NCBI GenBank assembly: GCA_029990175.1 | Contig: JARKIP010000017.1 | Coordinates: 10,930,001 to 10,994,000 of the forward strand | Direction: 5' to 3' | Origin: Petunia secreta | Lineage: Eukaryota; Streptophyta; Magnoliopsida; Solanales; Solanaceae | Length of the DNA: 64,000 bases | Shown: positions 24,353 to 36,700 of the stretch, in pieces | How the letters are laid out: each line of letters begins with the position of its first letter | How positions within the stretch are numbered: position 1 is the stretch's first letter | Notes under the pieces: model-generated | What the model saw: the letters and a program-made list of their open reading frames with translations, nothing else | What the model was told of the DNA's origin: nothing | Database searches by the model: none | Translations under genes and position numbers: made by a program

Positions 24353-24878
24353 GCGTCCAAAGACAATGAGTGTGTTCGAGCAGACAATCGAGAACCGAAG
24401 CCAAGGCTTACCGAAGTCAAATTCTGCCGAACACAATTTAACTCAGCCCTGCGTGGCTTATTTCTATTGGTCGCCTGTGACCCTTTTACTAGTTTACCCT
24501 TAGTATTTCCTATATAAACCTTGTTTCCTTTCATTGTACGGAGCTAGTTTTTGAACAATGATAAATTAATGAAAGTGCTGAGCACCTTTCTCTTGGCTCC
24601 GTCGTGAGCAAAACCCTGTGAGGGATTTTATGGACTTGTGGCTTTCGGTTAATCCGATTGAACATTCCTCTTTGATCATTCAGTTTGCAAGAGGCAATGT
24701 TCTCTTAAGGATTGTTGCATAGTTAGGGTGATTCTTGTGTCCTTTTTGATCGAGCTTTGAGACAGGTTCCTCACTGTTCTTTCGAAAGAAGCAAGTTTTG
24801 TCTTGCTTCTATCTTTTATCTTTCTTGTTTATCTTCCGCGTTTGTGCTTAGCAACTCCTTCGGGTTTGCATTGCACCA
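24130..24878 (+). repeat. 3' LTR of Ty3 element B
   Basis: Starts immediately after the polypurine tract; its first 223 bp encode the C-terminus of Pol, including the TRSQAK motif, ending at the stop 24350-24352. About 10 substitutions from the 5' LTR. Confidence 0.93.
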
Positions 24879-24883
24879 ACTAT

Positions 24884-27800
24884 GGAGGCCAACCGGAGCC
24901 TTACCGTGGAGGTCGTGACAACACCAACCTCAATAGTGTGAAGCTTAATCTTCCTATCTTTAAGGGGACTGGTGATCTGGAGGCATACATGGGATGGGTA
25001 CTACTCATGAAAAGGGTATTTGACACAAACGAAATGACCGAGGAGAAGAAAGGTACCTATGCTATTTAATCCTTTGAGTCCTATGCTTCTACTTGGTGGG
25101 AGTCCATAAAGAGGTCAAGAAGGAGAGCGGGTGTGCATATGAATGTGATGTGGAATGAGTTGAAAGGCCTCATGAACACCAAGTATGTGACTCCTAGGTA
25201 TCGTCAAGAGCAACTCAAGAAGCTTTATGATCTAAAACAAGGTGCCAAGACGGTTCATGAGTACTATGATGAGTTTGAAAAGACCCGGATGACTTTGGAT
25301 ATGGACACCGAAGATGAGGAACAAGTCGTGATCCGTTTCAAGAATGGCTTGAGCTATGGTATAGTTTCTCAAATGAGATTGCATGCTTATCTTTCACTTC
25401 AAGAAATCTTTGAAGCCGCAATTGATGCCGAGCAATGGCTTAAAGAAGAAAGATCCAATCGCTACAAAAGTAGCACTTCTACTCCATGAGTAAGCCAAAT
25501 GAGTGGAAAACTCCTACCCCAAATGCAAGAGTTCCAAGTGCAAGTGGTGCAAGTTCTTGTAAAGATGTGAAGAAGCCGTATGAGAAGTACACACCAAATG
25601 TGGGAGGTAATTCTAAAATCCAATTAAATACTCCTACTTCTTCTTCTAATCAATGCCGCAAATGCAAGGGATATGGTCATTTTGCTAGGGAGTGTCCTAC
25701 AAAAAGACTATGATGTTGGTGGTGATGGTGCTATTGAGTAAGATAGTGAACCGGAGGATGAGGGAGTAGAGGGAGATGAGGTGGATGATGTGGAGGAGGA
25801 TACGGTTGAGGATGATGATCCTCATGCTTTCCTAGTTGTGAGGATGTGTTTAGGTGCCATGCTTGTAGAGGATAGTGAGACATTGCAAAGGAAAAACCTC
25901 TTCCATGCTAGATGACAAGTCATGGGTATTGTTTGTTCCATGATCATTGACTCGGGAAGTTGTGCCAATATTGTTAGTCAAACACTAGTTTCCCAATTGA
26001 AATTACCCACTATGAAACATCCCAAACCTTATCATTTGCAATGGCTTAGTGAGTGTGGGGAGCTAAAGGTGGTGAAGCAAGTAATGATTAAGTTCAAAAT
26101 GGGGAACTATGTGGATGAACACATATTTAATGTGGTGCCTATGCAAGCTTGTCACCTCTTGTTTGGTACGCCATGGCAATTTGATAGACATGTGGTTCAT
26201 GATGGCCGTGCCAAAACATATACGGTCAAACATGAAGGGAAGAAATTTGTGCTTAAACCCTTGACTCCCAAGCAAGTAAGTGAAGATTACAAGCGCATGA
26301 GAGAGTTGAGAGAAGTGGCAAAGGCTAAGTCGATTGTTGAGACTAGTCCTTTGGCCGAGAGCTTAGTGGTGACTCCACCATCTTCTACCGGTAGCATATG
26401 TGCCATGATGCAACCGGGTGAGCTTTTGAAAGGAAATGATGTCAACAAACTACTCATTTGCCTAGTGCACAAAGGTACGATTCTTGCTTTTGAATTTGAT
26501 TATTCTTCTAACCCTTTGCCTAGTGCTTTTGAAAATGTTTTGAAGGATTTTGAGGATATGTTCCCGGATGAAATGCCAATTGGTTTACCTCCCTTGAGGG
26601 CTATTGAACACCAAATCGACTTTGTCCTGAGATCCCAAATTCCAAACAAATCGGCTTATAGGATCAACCCCGAAGATACCAAGGAGCTATAAAAACAAGT
26701 GGATGAATTTCTTACTAAAGGCTTGGTGAGGGAGATCTTGAGTCTTTGTGTCGTGTCCGTGATCCTTGTTCCAAAGAAGGACGATACTTGGAGGATGTGT
26801 GTGGTTGTCTTGCGGTAAATAAGATCATGGTAAAGTATCGACATCCCATACCTCGCTTAGATGACATGCTCGATGAATTAAGTGGTTCTAGTATCTTTTC
26901 AAAGATAGAACTTAGATCTGGTTACCACCAAATCCGGATAAAACCCGGGGATGAATGGAAAACCGCATTCAATACCAAGTTTGGTCTATATGAATAGTTG
27001 GTGATGCCCTTTGGCCTCTCCAACGCACCTAGTACTTTTATGAGACTTATGAACCATGTGTTGAAGCCATTCATCAACAAATTTGTGGTCGTCTATTTTG
27101 ATGATATCTTGATATATAGCAAGTCATTAGACGACCATGTTGATTATTTAAGGCAAGTGCTTGAAGTGTTGAGAGCCAAAAAGCTCTATGCTAATTTTAA
27201 GAAATGTGCCTTTGGTGTTGAGAAGGTAGTCTTTCTTGGGTTTGTTGTGAGGGCCGAAGGAGTGGAGGTGGATGAGTCCAAGGTAGAGGCCATTCATGAT
27301 TGGCCTACTCCTACTACCGTGACTCAAGTGAGGAGCTTTCATGGTCTTACTAGTTTCTATAGACGATTTGTGAAAGACTTTAGCTCCATTACCGCTCCAC
27401 TCACCGAATTGGTAAAGAAGGACAAACCTTCTGTATGGGGAGAGCCTCAAGAGAAGGCCTTCCAAGAATTGAAAAATAGGTTGATTACCGCCCCTCTATT
27501 GCAATTGCCCGACTTCGGAAAGGCATTTGAGGTTGAATGTGATGCGTCGGGGGTGGGAATTCGCGGTGTTTTAATGCAAGATGGCAAACCCATAGCCTAC
27601 TTTAGTGAAAAATTGAAGGGTGCTTCCTTGAATTACTCTATGTATGACAAGCAGTTGTATGCCCTAGTGAGAGCTCTTGCTCATTGGCAACATTACCTTT
27701 GGCCTAGAGAATTTGTGATTAAGAGTGATCATGAGTTACTCAAATATCTTAGGGGCCAAGAGAAGTTGAACAAGAGGCATGCCAAGTGGGTAGAGTTCAT

Positions 27801-29297
27801 TGAGTCTTTTCCCTATGTCATTCAATATAAAAAAAGGGAAAGATAATGTTGTGGCGGATGCACTTTCTAGGAAGTTTGCTCTTGCCACTACTCTTGCCTC
27901 CAAGCTCACGGGTTTTGAGAGTATCAAGTTGATGTATGCTCATGACCCTAAGCTAAAGAGCATTCATGAAGCTCTTGAGAAAGGAGAAAGAGTTGAGAAG
28001 TACCAATGGGTTAATGGCTATATCTTTGAAAATGGTAGAGTGTGCATACCCGAGTCCTCATGGTGAGAATTGCTTGTGCAAGAAGCACATTGTGGAGGAC
28101 TCATGGGTCACTTTGGTAAGGATAAAACCTTGGCCATTCTCATGGAGCAATTTCATTGGCCTAAAATTGGGACGCAAGTTGAGAGACTTTGCATTTCTTG
28201 CCTTGAGTGCAAGTATGCTAAGTCCAAATCGAACCCACATGGTTTGTATACCCCTCTCCCCGTACCTACTAGCCCGTTGATGGCTATATCTATGGATTTT
28301 GTTATGGGATTACCACAGACTAGGGGGGAAATGATAGCATTTATGTTGTCGTTGATAGGTTCTCCAAGATGGCTCACTTCATTCCATGTAAAAAGTGTGA
28401 TGATGCATAACATGTTGCTTCTTTGTTCATTGATAATGTGTTAAATTTGCATGGTGTGCCTCAAACCATTGTAAGCGATAGGGACACTAAGTTCCTTAGC
28501 CATTTTTGGAGGAGTTTATGGGGTGCCCTTGGCACCAAGCTTTTGTTCTCTACGTCCCACCACCCTCAAACCGAGGTAAGGTGGGACTTGGATTGACAAG
28601 TTACCTCTTATGGATTTTCCCTACAATTGCACTTTGCTTTGAATGATTGGTATGACTCTATTCGAGTGTGTTTATGGTTTTAACCCCTTGATTCCCCTTG
28701 ATCTAACCCCTTTGCCTAGGAAAATGGTTGTTAATTTTGAAGGTAAAACTAGGGCCAAGGCTTTGGTTGAACTACATTCTAAGGCGAAGAAGAACTTGGA
28801 GGAAGCTTATAAGAAGGTGGCCTCTAAGAAAAACAAGGGACGCAAGAAGGTGGAACTCAAGAAGGGTGACTATGTGTGGGTGCACTTCCGAAAAGAAAGG
28901 TTTCCGAAGCTTAGGAAAGAGAAGTTGGCACCCCGAGGAGATGGACCCTTCCAAGTGTTTTCAAAGATCAACAACAACGCTTATGTGGTTGACTTGCTAA
29001 GTGAGTATAATGTTTCTAACACATTTAATGTGGCTGACTTGACTCCTCTTGTTGTAGGAGATGATGGACCCGAGGGTGATGATGCTTGGATTTCGAGGAC
29101 GAAATCTTCCCAAAAAGGGGAGGATGATGCCGAGCAATCCGTCACTAGACCCTTCACTCGGAGTCAAGCCAAGAAGGTTCAAGAGTTGCATTTATACTTG
29201 GAAAGGAAGGGCCTCGAAGATGGAAACGATTGGAAGTCGTTCCGGTTGATCAAGGTTGAGGCGCCCCGCCTCAGCCACCAGGCGCTCCGCCCCTGAG
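24884..29297 (+). pseudogene. Ty3 element A Gag-Pol, main part, multiply broken
   Basis: Resumes after the TSD with the rest of Gag (SVKLNLPIFKG, ASTWWES), a CCHC knuckle near 25650, protease with IIDSGSC near 25940, RT with YFDDIL near 27100, RNase H with ECDASG near 27535, integrase zinc-binding region near 28080-28220, a deleted integrase core (a gap after HHPQTE near 28570 where 'DGQTEVVNR' would continue) and the C-terminal HFRKERFP segment near 28890. Stops or shifts occur near 25067, 25487, 25713, 25913, 26690, 26995, 27846 and 28064. The final frame crosses into the 3' LTR, carrying TRSQAKK. This copy is long dead. Confidence 0.9.
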
Positions 29298-29807
29298 AAG
29301 GCAGCCACCAGGCGCTCCACCTAGCCTACCCCACTGGCCAATTTGCTAGGCGCTCCGCCTGCTTTGCTGAAGGGCTAGTTTTTAAGTGTTTAATGACTCT
29401 TTTGGCCCTGCGTGGTCTTTTAACTTAAAGCCTAATGTGTAGGCAATTTAGACCTTTTACTTAAAGCTTTCAAACCTCTATAAATAGCTTAGCCTAGCCT
29501 ATTTCATTACTTAGCTAATTTTGATGATTGAAGATTATTGTTAAGAGTTGAACTCTTGTGAATGAATGAAACAACCTTGTTTGGGACTTGTTTTTCCTCT
29601 AGCGGATCTAGATGAATTCCATTCCCTCGCCAATCATTCTACCTGCGGGTTCCGGGTGTAGCTCGAGGGTAGTTGCCTAGTGTAGGTATTCCTTGACAAT
29701 CTCCCGGGGTGTATCGAAACTAGTTCTTCGGTGCTACTTGGGTTATTCGTTCGAGCCACGTCTCGCTTTTATCTTTACTTTTCCGCATTTACTTTTGCCC
29801 TGCATCA
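29125..29807 (+). repeat. 3' LTR of Ty3 element A
   Basis: Four GC-rich hairpin motifs at 29259-29360 (one more than the 5' LTR), TATAAATA near 29480, end CTGCATCA at 29807 followed by TSD ATAAT. Confidence 0.92.
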
Positions 29808-32562
29808 ATAATTTTCAATCTTTATTGTTGTTTAAGAATTTAGTTAATTGACTCTTTGTGTTTATAGTTGCAGCGTAGGTAATATATGTGGTAGGTAGTT
29901 TTTTTATGTTTTGCCAAATCTGCTTTCATTATATCTGATCGGTATGTGCCATAAGTGTTTTAATCTTTACTATTTTTGGGTATTTCTGTTGTTCAATTTA
30001 TAAATTATTTATGTTTATAGTTCCTGGCATTAGCGGAGATCAATCAAGGGAATCTACCTCAATGTTTCAACCTTTACTCCTAAACTCAGTATTTGAACTC
30101 ATAATGTGATTTTTTTCCCCTTACATTGCAGTCTTTGCTCATCATAAAGTATCAATTTGTACTCACCATTCTGTATTTCTTGACTTTAGTTTGCTAGTTC
30201 TTTGTGTCTATAATTGTTGGGTTAGGTAAAATAGGTAGTGAGTTATGTTTTATAGGAAATCCAAGGTTACCTAACTCAAACTTAAAACATTTACTCGTGT
30301 TTGTATCTGAACCCAAAGATAATCTTTTGTAACATTTAAATCATTACTCGATATAAAGTTTCAATGTACTCACTAGTGCATTTATGTAGTCTAGTTATTT
30401 ATAGGAATAAGTTTGAAGAATAAAAAATTTACTTACCCTTGATTTTCACTATTGTGTTTACTTATTGATTTGTCTAAATGACTTGGATACTAGTTATGAT
30501 ATTATTCTGGAATTTTCAAGTAATCGAGTCTCATTAAGTTACATATTTAGAAGCAAGCTGTACCTTTTTTTATATCCCCAATTTAATATATAGTTTCCTA
30601 AGGTATGCTTATTTTTTTTATATGAAACATTGCTTTCCTTTGAGTCACTGCACACCAAGGACTATTCGCACCTCAGATGGTCAAATTTCCAAGTGACATT
30701 TTACTTGGTCCTTGTTCATTGCCCTTTCTGCTAGCTCTTTTATGTATTTTCGTTGTGTATTTATGATTATAATCTATCCCAATATAGTTTCTGATATCTT
30801 AATTACTTGCATCTGTTTGTGTTGTAAGAAAATTCATTTAGGATCTTGATTCAATGGTGAAAAAAAGAAAATAGAGGAAGAGTTAATAGAAAAGAGTGCA
30901 AAGGACGTAATCTATGTGGATGTGGACGCTATCTTGTTTGAGAACATGCTACTGTTCTTTGGTTAAGCTTAATATCAAGGAGATCATTGATTTCTATGCC
31001 ACGATATGTAGTTGGAAAGAAGTGAGTTGATTACCATCAACCATTATGAAGATAACAAAAGAGGTACCTCGTGCTTTTACTTTTTGTGGTGGTATTAATT
31101 TAGTCTTAACACATTTTTACATTATTGGCTTTTAAAAAAATTTTGATGAGAAAATATACTCTTTGGACATGTGGAAATACTTGATACTTGGTGAAAATAA
31201 TGTATATCAAATTATCAAGTACTGATATATATTTATGATATCTTCTATCTATCATTTCCATCTAGTATCTGGTGCTTTTGTTATAGGTTTCTTCACTCTG
31301 GTTGTATACATATCTGATGTTTTAAAAGAAGACGTATATGGTAAAAATATGAAGAAACTCTTTGCTATCTAACCAATAATACATAAGTAAATAAGATATC
31401 AGAATTAATTTAAAGTTGCATTCTCAGTTATCTTCTATTAATGGATTATACTCTCTTTCTTTTCTATTGTGTATATAATCTTTTTCTCTATCCATCTTGG
31501 TTTTGCTTTAGTATTAAACTTCTGACATGCTTTAATGTTCAGAGCTATAGCAGCAATTTGATTTATGTGATTCAGAGGTGTGGTAATAGAAGTATGTACT
31601 ATGCATGCCAATGTCTGCTTTTTCTCATTTTAAGTAATGTAAGAGAAAAGTTTCAATCTTTGACACTGGTGCTAGTCCTAGGATTTCTTCTATTTCTAGG
31701 ATAAAGTTGCATGATAGTTTCAGCGAGATGTTTTTAATAAGTTTGTCAATTTATTTTTTTAACATAATAATATTTGCTAGTAGAAAGTGTCTCTAAACTG
31801 ACATGAAGTTTTTTTTCTTACCGTTGAAGATTTTGAAGCCCGAAGAACATGTCCATAAAGAAATCGAAAGTTGAAGCAGAAGACATTTTAGTTTTTATTA
31901 GGGATCTGGTTTATACATAGACTAGGACAATTTCTTTTTTTCTTGTGATTCATAATGTATGGCTATATTTCTTTGGTAATGTTATTGATTTGTTTCTTTG
32001 TAATTGATGATGAAATTTAATGAGTATTAATTAATTAGTATATTTTAAGTTTTGCCTGTGCAAGCATATTAGATGATGATTACATTCAATAACAGCAGCA
32101 AAGTATTTTGTTTTTTATAGTGACATACTATTAGCGAAAGGAATTGTGGTCGTTATAATCAGTTAATGACAAAATTTAGTGCTTAGATGATGATTACATT
32201 CAATAACAGCAGCAAAGTATTTTATTTTTTATAGTGACATACTATTAGCGAAAGTAATTGTGGTCGTTATATTCAGTTAATGACAAAATTTAGTGCTTCT
32301 ATTAAAGAGTTTTAGCGGCTGAATTTGCGTTTAGAAGGGAAATCCCAGTCGCTGAAAGGAAAGAACAACGACCGGATATTGTGCTGTCGTAAAAGAGTCA
32401 TTAACGACCGGACACAAAACCGGTCATTAACTTTACCGTGAATGCCTATAACGACCGGTGACAACCGGATTTTTTCCCGTCATTGTTGGCCTATTATAGC
32501 AACCGGATTGACACTTTTAACGACCAACTCTCCCCTCGTTAAAGGGCGAATTTCTTGTAGTG
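29808..32562. other. CACTA-1 right arm
   Basis: AT-rich sequence without a recognisable ORF; none of the long DDE-type transposase motifs of CACTA elements is visible. Subterminal CGGTCGTT/AACGACCGG repeats cluster at 32330-32545. A 114-bp tandem duplication lies just inside them. Confidence 0.7.
32071..32298. repeat. 114-bp tandem duplication in CACTA-1
   Basis: Two adjacent copies, 32071-32184 and 32185-32298, differ at about three positions. Each contains one TAGCGAAAG and one GTGGTCGTTAT motif, so the duplication doubled part of the subterminal repeat set. Confidence 0.93.
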
Positions 32563-33788
32563 AAAATTCAAGGTCGCCACTAGTTGTTGAGATCTATATA
32601 GAAAGTGGGTGGGGGGGGGGGGGACTATCTATACTAGAAAAACTCAAATAGATGACTTATTGACCAAGATATGGAAGACACGTGCAAATAATGAAACCAA
32701 ACAAGAATTAAACAATGAATCTGAGATCACCTAAATTCAGTCGGTCTACGCCAATATTCGATTTTTCAATATCTGAAAGTAGCTTCCGCGTACAATGACC
32801 GAAACTGTGCTAAAAAACAATCAATGATAGTGAGATTTAGGGGATCTACTGTTATCAGCATTAACCCTATCATGTGTCGCATCGTGACTGTTACACTGGG
32901 TAGATATGTAATGGATCAACATTTAAGTAGAAGAAATTAGACCGTTATTATGTCTAATACCTACTATAAAAACCCATCTTGTCCCATACAAGTCGACACC
33001 TTTGTCAAAAGAGATCAATTCTAAGATTAATCTTGCATTTTTGTTACTGAATCTCTATCAATTTCTTCAAGTAATTCATCAGAATAAGTTTTCCTTACTT
33101 TAGTTTTAATCATTATTTTACTTGTTATTCTGTTAAATTTTCCACTTCATCTATTTTGATGAATTGACAAATTTTGATATAACCATATTGTTTATGGCTT
33201 ATTGAAAAATTTAATTGATAATATAAAAATTTAATTGATAATCTAAAAATAAATTTTTTTAGGTTAAACAAATATATATCACTTGTATTTGTTCTCTCCC
33301 TAAGGTGAGGTCACAAAATATCGGAGGAGAACTGCCTTACACTTACTTGGAGGTAGTTTGAAGGAGTGGCTGCTGACCCGAGTAACCCTACTTAAACCTC
33401 GTCTAGTTTACTAAAGCTTCTCGGTAGGTTCAAGGAGTGGCAGTTAAAATTCCAAGTGTCACTTTCCACCATCTAAAGTTTGGTATGTGCTATCTAGTGA
33501 ACAACAATCGTCCACGTAAACCCCCACGAGAAAAGAAAATAGAAAGATAAAAGGGACTTCCTTTTTATTTATTATTTTGCCCCTGGTTTTGGTGAATCCT
33601 TCACAGTGTTAGGTAAAGCCTAGAAGCTCGGCGAAAGCTTGTTTGGATCTGAGAAGTAGTAAAATACACCGCATCTGTTCCCTATATAACGGAAACAAAA
33701 TTTTGTAAGAACGTATATTAGGGGGGTAAAGTTTTTCTAAAAACAGAGGGCCTAACTTCTGTATAGACAAAGAAAAAAAGAAAAGAAA
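32563..33788 (+). promoter_or_regulatory. FLS upstream region
   Basis: All sequence between CACTA-1 and the FLS start codon, only 1,226 bp. A TATATA box lies at 33683-33688, about 100 bp before the ATG. At 33608-33614 GTTAGGT is the reverse complement of ACCTAAC, a MYB AC-element, and at 33512-33517 CCACGT holds an ACGT core. This pairing of a MYB site with an ACGT site resembles the light-response unit known in flavonoid genes and would fit control by flavonol MYB factors; that use is inferred. A run of 13 G at 32611-32623 is notable. Confidence 0.55.
33683..33688 (+). promoter_or_regulatory. Probable TATA box of FLS
   Basis: TATATA in the context CCCTATATAACGG, 101 bp before the start codon, a usual distance given a short 5' UTR. 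Confidence 0.6.
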
Positions 33789-36700
33789 ATGAAAACAGCT
33801 CAAGGTGTCAGTGCAACCCTAACAATGGAAGTGGCAAGAGTACAAGCAATAGCATCGTTAAGCAAGTGCATGGACACAATTCCATCAGAGTACATTAGGT
33901 CCGAGAATGAGCAACCAGCAGCCACAACCCTGCATGGGGTAGTTCTTCAAGTGCCAGTGATTGACCTACGTGACCCTGATGAGAACAAGATGGTGAAGCT
34001 CATAGCTGATGCTAGCAAAGAGTGGGGGATATTCCAACTGATCAACCATGGCATTCCTGATGAGGCTATCGCGGATTTACAGAAAGTAGGGAAAGAGTTC
34101 TTTGAACATGTTCCACAGGAGGAGAAAGAGCTGATTGCCAAGACTCCAGGATCAAACGACATTGAAGGCTATGGAACTTCTCTGCAGAAGGAAGTGGAAG
34201 GCAAGAAAGGTTGGGTGGATCATTTGTTCCATAAGATTTGGCCTCCTTCTGCCGTCAACTATCGTTATTGGCCTAAAAACCCTCCTTCATACAGGTTAAC
34301 TCTCGCTTTACATCTCTCATTTTTATATATTAAGGGATAGTCTATGTTCTGACGACATAGAAATACTTGTATAATATTCAGATCGCTTAGCTGATAATTA
34401 TAACTGAACTTCTATGACAAAAGTTAAGTAATAACGTTGATAGAAACATATAAAGGATCTATTATAATAGGTTAATATAAAATAATATTATAAGCCTAAA
34501 TAAATGTATATTGCATGCCATCATTTTTGCTGTGGTGATAGTATTTTATTTTATTCGGTTTCTCATTCATTTATCACTGACCCTTACATGTATTAGGTAG
34601 CGGCATACATTAGGTACGTTGAACTTCAATCCTTCATTAAATTACCTTGAAGTTCATATCCGAAATCTATTACGGGGCCAACAAAGTTAGCCCCACAATG
34701 GGATGTTCCCCACTTGTGGCAACTCTGATTTCCTGCTTTCTATCCTGCGTTCTAATCCAAGCCCTTATGCTAAGGATAAATGGGTACGCGGTTAGGTAAT
34801 TTGTGTTAAAATTAAATTCTTTCAGTTACTAAAGTATTAAATGATAAAACCTTGACATGAAAAACTAAACCAAATTGAATTACTGAGGTAAAAGCTTTAT
34901 CTTCGGTAATATTAAATCGCCATCGTACTTTCTCCTTCATTTTTCCTTACCCGGCATCATAAATATTTTAGCAAATAAATGTTACAAAAGCTGACATTCT
35001 TAAACTCGTTTAGATTTTTTTTTGGTAGTCTGCAAGAGAGAGGTGCGTAAATAATGACAAACTGAGCATTTATCCGTGGTTAAATAACTTTAATGGGCAT
35101 AAAGAATATAGTTGCAACAAGACATGCTGCTATAAAACTTGTCGCCGAAGAAATTTACTCCTCATTTTCCATCTTTTCGGACATAATTCAGATTTTGGGA
35201 GTCAAATTGTTTTATTTTTTTTATTATATACCTTTTAAATAAAACTTATTCTTTGTATTATACTGAAGAATTTGTTAATGTGTATAACTTTAAGCGGCGT
35301 AGGTTAAATTACTCATCTTATTTAAAGTAAGATATAAAGATTTTTGAATTATTTAAAAAAATAAAAACTTAACATTTTATATTTGAACAAGTTGCCATAA
35401 TCCATATAAATTAAATACTAATTACTCTGGTTTTCAACTTGTGTGTCTTTTATTTTATAGTAGTATGTTTATGTTTTATAAAGAAATTATCTCTCTATTT
35501 CTAATAACAATTTTATTTCAACATTCTCATTTCATTTTATTGACACATTCCTTGTTGAAATGACATGATATATTTTTGATTTCAAGGTTCAAAGGATAAT
35601 TTGGTCTAACCGGCATTTCGTATAAAAACAATAACTTCTACAATACTTAAGACTTGTTTGCTTTTTTTTTTTTAAATGTCGTGTCCAAACAAACTCAACA
35701 TTTTTAAAGGAGGACTATTAAAACGAAGACCAAGTGAACTAACCGCAAAATCGGCCTTTTTACATTTACATATTGCCACCTTACGATCTTCTTTGCATTC
35801 ACCCGGTGATTTTTGGGCAAACTTAAGTCTCGCTATCATGAAATGAAAAGGAGTCTACAACATAAAGCATCCACTGCTGTCAACGATTGGTGTGTCCAGA
35901 TACAGAGGAGGGGCCCATTTTGAGGCCACAACTCTTTTTGTTCTCTAACCAAGATTGGTGACAACCAACGTCACTGGGAGTAGTTGAAGAACTCTGAAGT
36001 TCATCAGGAACACACTTGTAGGAGTTAATTTGAAGAAGATAAGTATAATTTGATGGGGTTTTAATGAATTTTTTTATAATAGATGAAATTAGTCATAAGA
36101 AATCGGGGAAGTATCTTCATAAGAAGCTTGATATTATTTATATGATGCTATCTAAAGTTTTGATTAGCGAGTTAAACCCAACCGAAATGAGAAAGTAAGC
36201 AAGCTATGGTATGACATATATCTTATACAGTAATAAGTGATTTGTTATAGCAGGGATAGTATAAAAATCATGTGTTTGGGATTCCTAGTTTATGTTGGCA
36301 AACGATAAAAAAATTTCTGATTGAGACGTTTTGTATCATGCACACCCGTAATTCAGTTCGAAATAGGAAAGTCATGGCGCTTTGTCAGAGTTAGGTCGGC
36401 CTTACCCACATGACATGACATGAAAATTTTGGAAATACTGATCCTTTTGGAGTATCGACCTCATGCTGGGTTTTTTAGGAAATAGTTAAGAGTATAGAAT
36501 GTTTAACTGGGTATAAATTATACGAAATTCGTTGACATTGTCATGAGTCATGACACGATATTTTCAATATATCTTAATTAACCATTTTTTACCTTTATTA
36601 GTAACAACGTTTTAACCTTTAATAAAGCCTTCGAGCTTTAAAAAATTCTCTTCCTTCAGTGTAAGCTTTTACATACATTGAAAATTATATAATTTGATTT

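Larger units (their letters stand above)
17318..24878 (+). mobile_element. Ty3 element B (CRM-like chromovirus), nested in element A
   Basis: Two 749-bp LTRs (17318-18066 and 24130-24878), TGATGCAG...TTGCACCA, with TSD ACTAT at 17313-17317 and 24879-24883. The primer binding site starts at 18070 and the polypurine tract AAGAAGGGGAGGA ends at 24129. My hand count finds about 10 substitutions between the LTRs (1.3%) and no indels, so the insertion is fairly young. The internal region holds one gag-pol frame interrupted only by four stop codons. No chromodomain is apparent and the ORF reads into the 3' LTR, as in CRM-type elements. Confidence 0.95.
15132..29807 (+). mobile_element. Ty3 element A (CRM-like chromovirus), degenerate, containing element B
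   Basis: LTRs at 15132-15787 and 29125-29807 begin TGATGC and end GCATCA. TSD ATAAT is present at 15127-15131 and 29808-29812. The primer binding site TGGTATCAGAGC starts at 15791 and the polypurine tract AAAAAGGGGAGGA ends at 29124. The LTRs differ in length (656 versus 683 bp) and at many sites, so this is clearly older than element B, which sits inside its gag. Lineage: Gag-Pol similarity, absence of an obvious chromodomain and an ORF running into the 3' LTR fit CRM-type elements. Confidence 0.93.
14367..32562. mobile_element. CACTA-1: CACTA (En/Spm) DNA transposon, non-autonomous, with nested retrotransposons
   Basis: Left end CACTACAAGAAAT at 14367-14379; right end is its reverse complement at 32550-32562. 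Both are flanked by AAA (14364-14366 and 32563-32565), the 3-bp TSD expected for CACTA elements. Subterminal repeats built on AACGACCGG/CCGGTCGTT occur within ~200 bp of both ends, the usual transposase-binding layout. Removing nested Ty3 element A leaves about 3.5 kb (14367-15131 plus 29808-32562). I see no transposase motif there, only AT-rich sequence and a 5'-UTR-like segment with a possible splice donor (CCAAGGTAATG, about 14796), so it is probably a deleted derivative moved in trans. Confidence 0.92.

Noticed and set aside
14367..32562. Autonomous CACTA transposase gene in the arms
   Set aside because: No conserved transposase motif and no long ORF outside the nested retroelements.
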